Assembly: GCF_002259415.1 (NCBI RefSeq) | Contig: NZ_NPFY01000006.1 | Coordinates: 248,001-312,000, forward strand | Length of the DNA: 64,000 nt | Direction of reading: 5' to 3' | Source of the DNA: Rhodococcus sp. 14-2470-1b | Lineage (GTDB): Bacteria > Actinomycetota > Actinomycetes > Mycobacteriales > Mycobacteriaceae | Shown: positions 36,268-45,160 of the stretch, piece after piece | Layout: each line of letters starts with the position of its first letter | How positions within the stretch are numbered: position 1 is the stretch's first letter | Position numbers and translations under genes: made by a program | The notes under the pieces: generated by a model | Database searches by the model: none | What the model saw: only the letters and a program-made list of their open reading frames with translations | What the model was told of the DNA's origin: nothing

Positions 36268-36905
36268 CCTCTGCACGGGTCGACGCCGTGTGCGTCGTGC
36301 ACGCGGATGTTCCAATGGGCCGGCGCGGTGTGGTGAACAGCGCGATCGACAAGCGTCCGGTCGATCATCCTGTCCTGGTGCACGCCGACGGGGTGACCGG
36401 TGACTACAGCGTGGACACCAAGTTCCATGGTGGGGGCGATCAGGCCGTCTACGCCTACGACTCGGCGGAGGCCGCTCGGTGGTCTGACGATCTCGGGCGT
36501 GAGATTTTGCCCGGGTGGTTCGGCGAGAATCTGCGGACGTCGGGGATCGCGGTCACCGACGCCGTGGTCGGTTCGCGGTGGCGCCTCGGTGAGGTGGTTC
36601 TCGAGGTGACCATTGCGCGCAAGCCGTGTTCGACGTTCGCTCGGTGGGTTGCCGAGCCCAACTGGGTCAAACGGTTCACCGAGCGCGGCGACGTCGGGGC
36701 GTATCTACGGGTGATCACGCCGGGCGCCCTCCGAAGCGGTGAGAGCATCTCGGTCGAGGATGTGCCGTCGCACGGCGTGACCGTTCGAGACCTGTTTCTC
36801 GGCAGAAATCCCGAGGGTCTGGCGGAGCTTCTCGGTCGGGGCGATCTCCCGGTGAAGGTGGAACGGGACGCCAAGCTCGCGCTCCGAAAACATACCCAAT
36901 CGTGA
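36264..36905 (+). CDS. MOSC domain protein
   Basis: A 213-residue protein with a MOSC domain, used to bind molybdenum cofactor or carry sulfur. Visible marks are HGGGDQAVYAYDSAEAARWS, GWFGENLRTSGI and VARKP-like TIARKPCSTFARWV with the conserved Cys near residue 119. It resembles YiiM-type proteins that detoxify N-hydroxylated bases. It is translationally coupled to ygfZ through ATGA. Confidence 0.9.
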   Translation: MTSARVDAVCVVHADVPMGRRGVVNSAIDKRPVDHPVLVHADGVTGDYSVDTKFHGGGDQAVYAYDSAEAARWSDDLGREILPGWFGENLRTSGIAVTDAVVGSRWRLGEVVLEVTIARKPCSTFARWVAEPNWVKRFTERGDVGAYLRVITPGALRSGESISVEDVPSHGVTVRDLFLGRNPEGLAELLGRGDLPVKVERDAKLALRKHTQS

Positions 36906-37106
36906 TTCTTACCGAGACTCAGCACATATTCGCAGGTTGCGGGCACTGCCGACGCCGGTGAGATGAAGCAAACAGGCCGGACACGTACTCCGTATGAGCA
37001 TCCGAGCGATTCGCGCGCTAGAGTGTGTGCCAGGAAGAAATACCAAATCTAACGGGGCGCCCAAATTTCCCCAGGCCGCCCCGCAAGTCCGCGAGGGGGC
37101 AACGCC

Positions 37107-37322
37107 ATGGGCCGAGGCAGGGCTAAGGCAAAGCAGACAAAGGTCGCTCGTGAGCTGAAGTACAGCTCGCCCACAACGGACTTGGAGAGTCTGCAAAGAG
37201 AGCTCTCCGGTCATTCGTCCAACTCCCACCGTGGCGGTATCACCTCGGGCGGCATTTCCTCTTCGGACGCGGACGGCTATTCCCGCGCCGAGGAAGACGA
37301 ATACGAGGACTGGCGACGCTGA
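37107..37322 (+). CDS. DUF3073 protein
   Basis: A 71-residue actinobacterial protein. It starts MGRGRAKAKQTKVARELKYS, a basic end likely to touch nucleic acid, and ends with acidic SRAEEDEYEDWRR. DUF3073 is conserved across actinobacteria beside purM (Rv0810c in M. tuberculosis), but its function is unknown. A strong terminator follows. Confidence 0.92.
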   Translation: MGRGRAKAKQTKVARELKYSSPTTDLESLQRELSGHSSNSHRGGITSGGISSSDADGYSRAEEDEYEDWRR

Positions 37323-37343
37323 CAGCGAGTTCGACAACGAAGT

Positions 37344-37377
37344 GAGGGGGAGCCGCACGGCGGCTCCCCCTCCTTTT
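37344..37377. terminator. Terminator after the DUF3073 gene
   Basis: GGGGGAGCCGC (37346-37356) pairs with GCGGCTCCCCC (37360-37370) with a 3-base loop and is followed by TCCTTTT. It lies between convergent genes. Confidence 0.92.
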
Positions 37378-37391
37378 CGTTCGTCTTCGCG

Positions 37392-38489
37392 TCAGAAGCG
37401 CGGGTGGTTACCCAGCAGCACTGCACGCTCGGCCGCGGACTTGTCGCTCGACTTCTTCACCGTTCCCAGCGTCCAGCAGTCGATGTGCCGTGCAGTCAGT
37501 ACGGCCAGCGCACGGTCGACGTCCTCGGGTGCAACGATGGCGACCATACCGACGCCCATGTTGAACGTCTGCTCCATCTCGGCGCGCTCGACGCGTCCGC
37601 GCTGGGCGATCAGCGAGAACACCGGTGCTGGGCTCCACGTCGTACGGTCGAGTTCTGCGACGAGGCCTGCGGGCATCACACGTCCGAGGTTGTTGGCCAG
37701 CCCGCCGCCGGTGACGTGGCAGAACGTGCGGACGTCGGTTTCCGCGGCGAGTGCGAGACAGTCCTTCGCGTAGATCTTCGTCGGCTCGAGCAGTTCTTCG
37801 CCCAGGGTGCGGCCGAACTCCTCGACGTGCCCGCCGAGGTCCATGTGGTTGATCTCGAGCAGCACTTTCCGCGCCAGCGAGTAACCGTTGGAGTGCAGTC
37901 CCGACGAACCCATCGCGATCACGACGTCACCGGGACGCACGCGGTCCGGTCCGAGGACTGCGTCGGCCTCGACGACGCCCACTCCGGTGGCGGAGAGGTC
38001 GTAGTCTCCGTCGGCCATGAGCCCGGGGTGCTCGGCCGTCTCGCCGCCGAGGAGCGCGCAGCCGGCGATGACGCAGCCCTCTGCGATGCCCTTGACGAGT
38101 TCTGCGACCATCTCGGGGACGACACGCCCTACTGCGATGTAGTCCTGCAGGAACAGAGGTTCCGCTCCGCACACGACGAGGTCGTCGACGACCATTGCGA
38201 CGAGGTCGAGCCCGAGGGTGTCGTGCTTGCCGAGGGCCTGCGCGACTGCGATCTTGGTGCCGACGCCGTCGGTGGACGCAGCGAGGATCGGTTCGCGGTA
38301 GTCACCCTTGAGCGCGAAGAGGCCGGCGAATCCACCGAGGCCACCCATGACCTCGGGACGCGATGCCTTCTTGGCCAGGGGTGCGAACAGCTCGACGGCC
38401 CGGTCACCTGCGGCGATGTCGACGCCTGCCGCAGCGTAGGAAGCACCACCCGAGGAGGATGCGCTCTGTGTTCGGGATTCCTCGGTCAT
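37392..38489 (-). CDS. purM: Phosphoribosylformylglycinamidine cyclo-ligase
   Basis: A 365-residue PurM that closes the imidazole ring of AIR with ATP, the fifth step of purine synthesis. SYAAAGVDIAAGDRAVE, ASTDGVGTKIAVAQALGKHD, LLGGETAEHPGLM and TGGGLANNLGRVMP are standard. ATG 38489 gives a normal start; an upstream GTG extends it without family likeness. It stands convergent to DUF3073, as in M. tuberculosis. Confidence 0.95.
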   Translation of the reverse strand: MTEESRTQSASSSGGASYAAAGVDIAAGDRAVELFAPLAKKASRPEVMGGLGGFAGLFALKGDYREPILAASTDGVGTKIAVAQALGKHDTLGLDLVAMVVDDLVVCGAEPLFLQDYIAVGRVVPEMVAELVKGIAEGCVIAGCALLGGETAEHPGLMADGDYDLSATGVGVVEADAVLGPDRVRPGDVVIAMGSSGLHSNGYSLARKVLLEINHMDLGGHVEEFGRTLGEELLEPTKIYAKDCLALAAETDVRTFCHVTGGGLANNLGRVMPAGLVAELDRTTWSPAPVFSLIAQRGRVERAEMEQTFNMGVGMVAIVAPEDVDRALAVLTARHIDCWTLGTVKKSSDKSAAERAVLLGNHPRF

Positions 38490-38670
38490 GCGGCTCCAGC
38501 CTTGTACTCGTGATCGTTGCACGACAAATGCGCGCAATTGCGCTCTAACGGTACCGGAGTCCGATCCGTCGATGCGGAATGCCGTGGATCTAGCCGAAAG
38601 TATTTAGTTCGCGTAACGTTCTTGTTGCATCGAATTGTCGGTCGGGGGACTTCAGACAAGGAGGCAACAT

Positions 38671-40488
38671 ATGTGCGGAATCACGGGATGGGTGTCCTAC
38701 GGACGAGATCTACGAGGCGAAAACCAGACTCTGCGAGCCATGACCGACACCATGACCCGGCGAGGACCCGACGACGAGGGACTGTGGACGTCCGAGCACG
38801 CAGCCCTCGGACATCGTCGCCTCGCCATCATCGATCTACCCGGCGGCCATCAGCCGATGATCCACCACAGGCCCGACGGCACCGAAGCCGTCATCGTCTA
38901 CAGCGGCGAGACCTACAACTTCCGCGAGCTCCGCGGAGTGATCGGCGGCGACTTCCGAACCAGCAGTGACACCGAAGTGGTACTCCGTGCCCACGAGAAG
39001 TGGGGAGAGAACGCGGTCCCGCAACTCAACGGCATGTTCGCGTACGCACTGTGGGACACCGCCACCGAGGAACTTCTCCTCGTCCGGGACCGCCTGGGCG
39101 TCAAGCCCCTCTACTACCTCGAGACCGAGGACGGAGTCCTGTTCGGCTCCGAACCCAAAGCGATACTTGCCAATTCACTGTCCTCCAAGAATGTCGGCAT
39201 CGACGGACTACGTCGACTCCTCGGCTTCGTTGCCGACCCGTCGAACGCCGTGTTCGACGGTATGAAGGAGGTTCCGCCGGGTCACGTCGTTCGAGTGTCC
39301 GCCCAGGGTGCACGCGAAGTGAAATACTGGGGCCTCGACGATCACGAGCACACTCACGACCTCGACACCACCATCCGTACGGTCCGAGAGCTGCTCGACG
39401 ACACTGCATCTCGACAGCTCATCGCCGACGTTCCGCTGTGCACACTTCTGTCGGGCGGGCTCGACTCGTCGGCGTTGACTGCACTCGCGGCCGGTCGACT
39501 CGCGGCCGAGGGCAAAGGCCCTGTGCGGTCGTTCGCTGTCGACTTCGTCGGGTACGCGGACAACTTCGTCGCCGACGGTCTCCGCGACGCCCCCGACACG
39601 AAGTTCGTGCAGGACGTGGCACGGCACGTGGCGTCGGATCACCGGGACATCGTGCTGAGTAACGACGACCTGCTCGATCCGATTCACCGGGCAGCCGTGC
39701 TCGCCGCACGCGACTACCCGGGACTCGGCGACATGGATACCTCGCTGTATCTGCTGTTCAAGGCGGTACGCGAGCAGTCGACGGTGGCATTGTCCGGCGA
39801 GTCCGCAGACGAGGTGTTCGGTGGGTACGCCGATTTCCACGATCCGAAAGTGGTTGCTGCCGATACGTTCCCGTGGCTGGCCGGATCGATGGCACAGGGC
39901 AGGGACACGACGTCACCGTTCTCGCTCGATCTGCAGCGTCAGCTCGACATGGAGGGGTACTACGAAGATCAGTACCGGCGCGCGCTGGCGGAAGTTCCGA
40001 GGCGTCCCGGTGATGCGGGACTGGAAGCCCGGATGCGCGAGATCTCCTACCTCTACCTGACTCGTTTCCTTCCGTTGCTGCTCGAACGCAAGGACAGGAT
40101 GAGCATGGCCGTGGGCCTGGAAGTACGGGTTCCGTTCTGCGATCACCGCCTGGTGCAGTACGTGTTCGGTACACCCTGGGCCTTCAAGACCTTCGACGGC
40201 CGCGAGAAGAGCCTCCTGCGTGCCGCGACGGCAGATCTACTGCCGCAGTCGGTCGTGCAGCGTGTGAAGAGCCCGTACCCGAGCACACAGGATCCGCAGT
40301 ACTCGAAAACCATCCTGCAGGAGCTCGGCGCCGTTCTGGACGACTCCAACGCACCGATCGCGGCCCTGTTGGACCGAACCGGCGTCGAGAAAATCCTGGG
40401 CGCTCAGGATGATCCGCACGCCCGGCACGCTGCGGAGCGAGTCGTCGGCATCAATTCGTGGCTGGCCGACCACACCATCAGTCTGTAG
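38671..40488 (+). CDS. asnB: Glutamine-dependent asparagine synthetase (AsnB family)
   Basis: A 605-residue amidotransferase. The glutaminase domain begins MCGITGW, so Cys 2 is the nucleophile once Met is removed, and this fixes ATG 38671 as start (AAGGAGG lies 6 bases upstream). The synthetase domain has the ATP loop SGGLDSS at about 261-267 and SGESADEVFGGYADFHDP. It amidates aspartate or a related acid. It sits between purM and purF, a place not occupied by asnB in M. tuberculosis to my knowledge. Amidation of a peptidoglycan residue is another possible role. Confidence 0.9.
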   Translation: MCGITGWVSYGRDLRGENQTLRAMTDTMTRRGPDDEGLWTSEHAALGHRRLAIIDLPGGHQPMIHHRPDGTEAVIVYSGETYNFRELRGVIGGDFRTSSDTEVVLRAHEKWGENAVPQLNGMFAYALWDTATEELLLVRDRLGVKPLYYLETEDGVLFGSEPKAILANSLSSKNVGIDGLRRLLGFVADPSNAVFDGMKEVPPGHVVRVSAQGAREVKYWGLDDHEHTHDLDTTIRTVRELLDDTASRQLIADVPLCTLLSGGLDSSALTALAAGRLAAEGKGPVRSFAVDFVGYADNFVADGLRDAPDTKFVQDVARHVASDHRDIVLSNDDLLDPIHRAAVLAARDYPGLGDMDTSLYLLFKAVREQSTVALSGESADEVFGGYADFHDPKVVAADTFPWLAGSMAQGRDTTSPFSLDLQRQLDMEGYYEDQYRRALAEVPRRPGDAGLEARMREISYLYLTRFLPLLLERKDRMSMAVGLEVRVPFCDHRLVQYVFGTPWAFKTFDGREKSLLRAATADLLPQSVVQRVKSPYPSTQDPQYSKTILQELGAVLDDSNAPIAALLDRTGVEKILGAQDDPHARHAAERVVGINSWLADHTISL

Positions 40489-40502
40489 CGGCTTCACCGC
40501 AC

Positions 40503-40576
40503 GTGAGTGGAAATGTAGGCACTGGGGCAGGAGCGGAGCCTGCGGAGCGACCAGAACGCACTACATTTCCACTCAC
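40503..40576. repeat. 74-bp dispersed repeat with inverted ends, copy A
   Basis: Perfect 16-base inverted ends GTGAGTGGAAATGTAG and CTACATTTCCACTCAC enclose a core containing GGCAGGAGCGGAGCCTGCGG. The 52,574 copy has the same length and core. It lies between the convergent stops of asnB and purF. Confidence 0.88.
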
Positions 40577-40582
40577 AGCGAT

Positions 40583-42148
40583 TCAGGGCCTACTGAGGGC
40601 ACTCACGTTGGCATTGGTGGACTCCGATGCCTGTCCGGCGGCGGTGGCCAGCATGCCTTCGAGGACGTGCTTGCCGAGCGCATTGTCGGCGGGAAGCTCG
40701 ATGGGGTACTTACCCGTGAAACATGCGGTGCAGAGCCGAGATTCAGGCTGCTCCGACGCCGCGATCATGCCCTCGGTGGAGATGTAACCGAGGGAGTCGG
40801 CACCGATCGCTTGACGTACACCTTCGAGTATTCCGTCCTCGGAGTCGACGCCGTTGGCGATCAACTCGGCGGGCGATGCGAAGTCGATGCCGTAGAAGCA
40901 TGGCCAGCGGACGGGCGGCGAGGCGATCCGCACGTGAATCTCGAGCGCGCCGGCTTCACGCAGCATTCTGATCAGGGCGCGCTGAGTGTTGCCGCGCACG
41001 ATCGAATCGTCCACGACCACGAGCCTTTTGCCTCGAATGACCTCTTTGAGAGGGTTGAGCTTGAGGCGGATACCGAGCTGACGGATGGTCTGCGACGGCT
41101 GGATGAACGTACGTCCCACATAGGCGTTCTTCATCAGTCCCTGGCCGTACGGGATTCCGGAGCCCTGAGCGAAACCGACGGCAGCTGGAGTTCCCGACTC
41201 GGGGACCGGAATCACCAAGTCACCTTCAGCAGGGTGCTCCTCGGCAAGCCGACGACCGATCTCGACGCGAGTGGAGTGCACCGAACGGCCACCGATGACC
41301 GAGTCCGGGCGCGCGAGGTAGACGTACTCGAACACACAGCCCTTGGGTTCCGGCGCCGCGAATCGTGAAGACCTGACACCGTCGGCGTCGATGGCCAGGA
41401 GTTCGCCGGGCTCGATGTCGCGTACGAAGGCAGCTCCGACGATGTCGAGCGCGGCCGTCTCGCTGGCGACGACCCATCCCCGGTCGAGGCGTCCGAGAGA
41501 CAGCGGGCGGATGCCGTGCGGATCGCGCGCTGCATACAGCGTGTGTTCGTCCATGAAGGTCAGGCAGAACGCGCCCTTCAGAGTGGGCAGCAATTCCATC
41601 GCAGCCTGCTCGATGGTGCGGTCTGCAGCCTTGTGCGCAAGCAGCGCGGTGACAACGTCGGAATCCGACGTGCCGTTGCCCTGCAGACGGTCGCTGATCA
41701 GGCCTTCTTCGCGGGCACGCGTCGCGAGTTCGGCGAAGTTGACGAGGTTGCCGTTGTGCCCGAGCGCGATGCCCGTGCCCGCGGTCGTGGTCCGGAAGAT
41801 CGGTTGTGCGTTCTCCCAGGTCACCGACCCGCTGGTGGAGTAACGGCAGTGTCCGATGGCGACGTGCCCCGGCATGGCACCGAGGGTCTGCTCGTCGAAC
41901 ACCTGGCTGACGAGCCCGAGGTCCTTGAACACCAGAACCTGCGAACCGTCGGAAACGGCGATGCCCGCAGCCTCCTGGCCTCTGTGCTGCAGCGCGTACA
42001 GCCCGTAGTACGAGAGCTTGGCCACATCCTCCCCCGGGGCCCACACTCCGAATACGCCGCATTCTTCACGAGGTTCGTTCTCGGGTTCGTCTACAGGCTT
42101 GCCTACCAGAAGATTTGGACTGTCGACCGAGATATCGGCAGAGGTCAC
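40583..42148 (-). CDS. purF: Amidophosphoribosyltransferase
   Basis: A 521-residue PurF, the first committed step of purine synthesis, joining glutamine nitrogen to PRPP. GTG 42148 gives a 29-residue propeptide ending EE before the catalytic Cys of CGVFGVWAP. The PRPP loop is LVVVDDSIVRGNTQ. Four Cys in Bacillus-type positions (KGCVFEY, PCFYGID and LCTACFTGKYP) point to a [4Fe-4S] cluster. Orthologue of Rv0808. It is followed by a sterol-carrier-like gene upstream in its direction. Confidence 0.96.
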   Translation of the reverse strand: MTSADISVDSPNLLVGKPVDEPENEPREECGVFGVWAPGEDVAKLSYYGLYALQHRGQEAAGIAVSDGSQVLVFKDLGLVSQVFDEQTLGAMPGHVAIGHCRYSTSGSVTWENAQPIFRTTTAGTGIALGHNGNLVNFAELATRAREEGLISDRLQGNGTSDSDVVTALLAHKAADRTIEQAAMELLPTLKGAFCLTFMDEHTLYAARDPHGIRPLSLGRLDRGWVVASETAALDIVGAAFVRDIEPGELLAIDADGVRSSRFAAPEPKGCVFEYVYLARPDSVIGGRSVHSTRVEIGRRLAEEHPAEGDLVIPVPESGTPAAVGFAQGSGIPYGQGLMKNAYVGRTFIQPSQTIRQLGIRLKLNPLKEVIRGKRLVVVDDSIVRGNTQRALIRMLREAGALEIHVRIASPPVRWPCFYGIDFASPAELIANGVDSEDGILEGVRQAIGADSLGYISTEGMIAASEQPESRLCTACFTGKYPIELPADNALGKHVLEGMLATAAGQASESTNANVSALSRP

Positions 42149-42283
42149 AACACTGCTCCCTTGGGGGACGGGGCGGGGGGCATGTACCAGTCTACGGGCA
42201 CACAGGCCATGGCAACGCATCGTGGGCGAGTGACATTCCCCGGTTGTCTGTTTTGCGGTAACCGGCTGTCCACTTGGCCTACG

Positions 42284-42670
42284 TCAGGCACGCAGGATCG
42301 GTAACCAATGTCCGACTTCGCTCGCCCTGCTGCCCGACGCCGTGATCGAACCGTCGTTCAGCGCGTCGTCGAATGCACGGACTCCGGTCGCGACCTCGAG
42401 CCAGGTGCGCGGATCGGTCTCGACGACGTTCGGCGGAGTACCGCGGGTGTGTCGCGGGCCGACGATGCACTGCACCGCGACGAACGGCGGAACCCGAACT
42501 TCGACGCTGGATCCCGGTGCGACCTGGGCCAAGGTGCGGGCGGTGGTGCGGACCGCGTCGGCGACAGCAGCGCGGGGCGGCTTCTCGACGGAGGCGTCGT
42601 GCACCCAGTCCGCGACGGCGAGAACCGCGGTACGTACCTGTTCCGGAGTCACCGTCTTGCTCGGAGCCAT
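42284..42670 (-). CDS. Sterol-carrier-family small protein
   Basis: A 128-residue actinobacterial protein of the sterol carrier / maleylpyruvate-isomerase-like C-domain type: DWVHDASVEKPPRAAVADAV, then SSVEVRVPPFVAVQCIVGP and TDPRTWLEVATGVRAFDDAL. The Rv0807 orthologue also lies next to purF. It is probably co-transcribed into purF, 135 bases downstream. The function is unknown. Confidence 0.75.
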   Translation of the reverse strand: MAPSKTVTPEQVRTAVLAVADWVHDASVEKPPRAAVADAVRTTARTLAQVAPGSSVEVRVPPFVAVQCIVGPRHTRGTPPNVVETDPRTWLEVATGVRAFDDALNDGSITASGSRASEVGHWLPILRA

Positions 42671-42683
42671 GTCGGTCAGCTTA

Positions 42684-42751
42684 TTCGGGTCGTTCCTGCA
42701 GGCTCCACTCCCGGCTTGTTCGGGTCGTTCCTGCAGGCTCCACTCCCGGCT
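42684..42751. repeat. 33-bp direct repeat, two copies
   Basis: Copies at 42684-42716 and 42719-42751 (period 35) match exactly. Each includes GGGTCGTTCCTGCAGGCTCC, close to the reverse complement of the core of the 74-bp repeats at 40,503 and 52,574, so this looks like a rearranged relative. Confidence 0.8.
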
Positions 42752-42790
42752 CAGGACGCGGTCCCCAGTGCACAGAAGTCCGCCCGGAGG

Positions 42791-43369
42791 TCACATCCGG
42801 CCCTGCGCGGTCGAATTGCGTGCAGCCAGGATCGCGCCCGAAGCGTTCACCCCGTAGTGGAGCAACATCGGCGCGAGAACCCCGCCGCGGCGTCGTAGCC
42901 AGGAGAACAACACACCGGCCAGGAAGGTGCCGGCCACGGTTCCGAGCACGGAGTCTCCGGCCGCACGGGCGGGATGGATGTGCCAGAGGCCGAAGAAGAC
43001 AGGCGACAGGGACGGGGACACGTCGTCGAACACTGCCCTGAATACCAACTCCTCGGTCACGACAGTTCCGATCGGGATCCGGAACAACACCCACTCGGCG
43101 AGGTCGTCGTCCGACGGTCGAACTCGGGTGGCCAGCGCTGGTACCGACGCGATCACGACCGCCCCCAGGGCAGGTACAGCTGCCGCACCGAGCCCCCACT
43201 TCAAGCCGCTTCGCCATTTCTCCAACCCGAGCGGAGCTCGTGTCACTGCGGCCAACGAGATCCCGAACGCTGCGTTCACCACGGCGCGCGGTCGGTCGGA
43301 CAGCTTCAGTGCTGGCACGACGGCCGTGCTCCATGCCGTCGTCACCGCGCCGAGGGCGATGCCTCTCAC
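42791..43369 (-). CDS. CPBP-family intramembrane metalloprotease
   Basis: A 192-residue membrane protein of the CPBP/Rce1 type. The three metal motifs are TVVTEELVFRAVFDD (EE-x-x-x-R), FGLWHIHPA, and PMLLHYGVNAS. GTG 43369 overlaps the stop of the upstream hydrolase gene (GTGA). Such proteases cut membrane substrates or mature peptides; the target is not known. Confidence 0.85.
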   Translation of the reverse strand: MRGIALGAVTTAWSTAVVPALKLSDRPRAVVNAAFGISLAAVTRAPLGLEKWRSGLKWGLGAAAVPALGAVVIASVPALATRVRPSDDDLAEWVLFRIPIGTVVTEELVFRAVFDDVSPSLSPVFFGLWHIHPARAAGDSVLGTVAGTFLAGVLFSWLRRRGGVLAPMLLHYGVNASGAILAARNSTAQGRM

Positions 43370-45156
43370 TTCTCGGGGCCGTCGCGGCCCGCGTAGTCGT
43401 CCATCACGGCGCGCACTTTCTCGGTGTCGTCCGCAGTCCATCCCGCGGGCGCCGCGACTGCGACCCAGCCGTCGAGAACCAGGGTTCCGTAGTTGTGACC
43501 GTGACCGTCGGGCACGCCTGCGGCGTTGGTCAGATCGGCTGCGACCTGCCAGAAGGTGACGATCGGGAACCAGCGCATGTCAGGCAGACGGTCGGGGCCA
43601 GGAGCCTCCGACAGCCAGTCGGGGCGCTCGAACAGCAGGTCGGGCGACCACCAGACGACCGGGTCGGACGCGTGCTGCACGTAGAGGATGCGGGGACTGA
43701 GCCAGGGTTGCCCCTCGGGCGGGATCCCGGACGAGTTGTCGGCGAAGCGGACGACGAGACCATCCGCGTAGACCGGCCGTACTTCGGGACTGCCCGGGTC
43801 GCGGCGGTTCTTGAACTGCGACCACAACCGGTTCGCGTTCGGCGGCCCGACCCAGAGGACACCGTCGACACTGTCCCGGATCTCGGCGAGACCGTCGAAG
43901 GCGCCTTCCCCGGACTGCGTTCCGAGACTTTCGCCGTAGACGTACAGCTTGGGCCGGGTGGCCTCCGGTTCCTGTAGCCACCGCTCGCGGACCTTGTCGA
44001 TCAAGGCTTGACCTGCCTCGGCTGCCTTGTCGCGTTCGGCGAGGAAGGAAATCCAACTGGGGAGGTACGAGTACTGCGCGGCGACGGTGGCGACGTCGCC
44101 GCCGAACATCAGTTCCTCGGCTTCGATCGCGGTGGGATTGACCCATCCGGTGCCCGTGGTCGGGACGACGACCAATGCTTGACGCTCGAATGCTCCGGTG
44201 CGTTCGAGTTCCTGGACGACGATGTCGAGCCGCTCGTCCTGTGTCTCGGCGGTCTCCAGTCCTGCGTAGGCGCGGATCGGTTCCAGCGCAGGCCGTCCGA
44301 GGCCGTCGGAGATCTCCTGTGCGCTCAGTCCACTGGAGACGAAGTTGCGTCCTTCGAATCCGAGGGTGTCCCAGGGCGCGAGAGATTGTGGGCTGCCGGA
44401 TCGCTCGGGTTCGCTGGGTTGTTCTGCGCCCTCACGAGTTTCGTTGTTCTGCAGGCTGAAGATCGAGTTGGTGACATCGGAGACGGCCCGCAGCAGAACA
44501 CCCTGAACGAGTGCGATGACCAGGACGACAACAAGAACGACCCCGATCACGTTCGCGACCTCACGGGGCATCTTGACGACCTTGTTGAGCTGGCGCGCGA
44601 TGAAACGAACCAGGTCGCGCAGCACTCGCATCCCCGAGATGAACAGCGCGGCAACACCGATGCTCAACGCACCGGTGCGGAAGTATCCGGTGGTGGTCGT
44701 CCCCTCGGCGTCCATCAGTGCGGCAAGCTCTCGCTGCCACCCTGCGGACAGGTAGAGCATGTAGAGCGATGCGAGGATCGCGAGCGGCGGAATGGCGAAC
44801 TTGACGTAGAGCTCCACGCGACGCGGCATGGGCCACCACGTCTTCCGGTCGAGGTACCACCTCCGAGCCGCCCAGCCGACGGCCACACCGAACCCGTATC
44901 CGATAGCGGCGTTGATTCCGCCGATCAGCCCCTGGAACAACCAATCACGCGGCAGCAGCGACGGCGTGAGCGACCAGCAGAAGAACAGTGCACTGAAGAC
45001 GATGCCCGTGAAATCGAGCTTGAGCAACCCCCACGCCCACATGACGAAGGGGTGCCGCTCGGGGGAAGGTACCGCGAACTCGATCGGCAGACGGTGATGC
45101 GTGTGCTCACGCTCTACCGTGTCGACGGTCCCTTCCGATGCCTCTCCCCCGCTCAC
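43366..45156 (-). CDS. Membrane alpha/beta hydrolase (Abhydrolase_9 type)
   Basis: A 596-residue protein with about five N-terminal membrane helices (including LDFTGIVFSALFFCWSLTPS and VANVIGVVLVVVLVIALVQG) and a C-terminal hydrolase domain. The nucleophile elbow is VYGESLGTQSGE at about residue 420; AADLTNAAGVPDGHGHNYGT supplies a late His. GTG 45156 follows the purL stop by 4 bases; a GTG at 45201 overlaps purL. It overlaps the CPBP gene. Lipid or envelope substrates are likely but not shown. Confidence 0.82.
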   Translation of the reverse strand: MSGGEASEGTVDTVEREHTHHRLPIEFAVPSPERHPFVMWAWGLLKLDFTGIVFSALFFCWSLTPSLLPRDWLFQGLIGGINAAIGYGFGVAVGWAARRWYLDRKTWWPMPRRVELYVKFAIPPLAILASLYMLYLSAGWQRELAALMDAEGTTTTGYFRTGALSIGVAALFISGMRVLRDLVRFIARQLNKVVKMPREVANVIGVVLVVVLVIALVQGVLLRAVSDVTNSIFSLQNNETREGAEQPSEPERSGSPQSLAPWDTLGFEGRNFVSSGLSAQEISDGLGRPALEPIRAYAGLETAETQDERLDIVVQELERTGAFERQALVVVPTTGTGWVNPTAIEAEELMFGGDVATVAAQYSYLPSWISFLAERDKAAEAGQALIDKVRERWLQEPEATRPKLYVYGESLGTQSGEGAFDGLAEIRDSVDGVLWVGPPNANRLWSQFKNRRDPGSPEVRPVYADGLVVRFADNSSGIPPEGQPWLSPRILYVQHASDPVVWWSPDLLFERPDWLSEAPGPDRLPDMRWFPIVTFWQVAADLTNAAGVPDGHGHNYGTLVLDGWVAVAAPAGWTADDTEKVRAVMDDYAGRDGPEK

Positions 45157-45160
45157 GGCC

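Noticed and set aside
38529..38543. Palindrome GCGCAATTGCGC between purM and asnB as an operator
   Set aside because: Twelve bases of GC-rich symmetry is too short to support a call without further copies.
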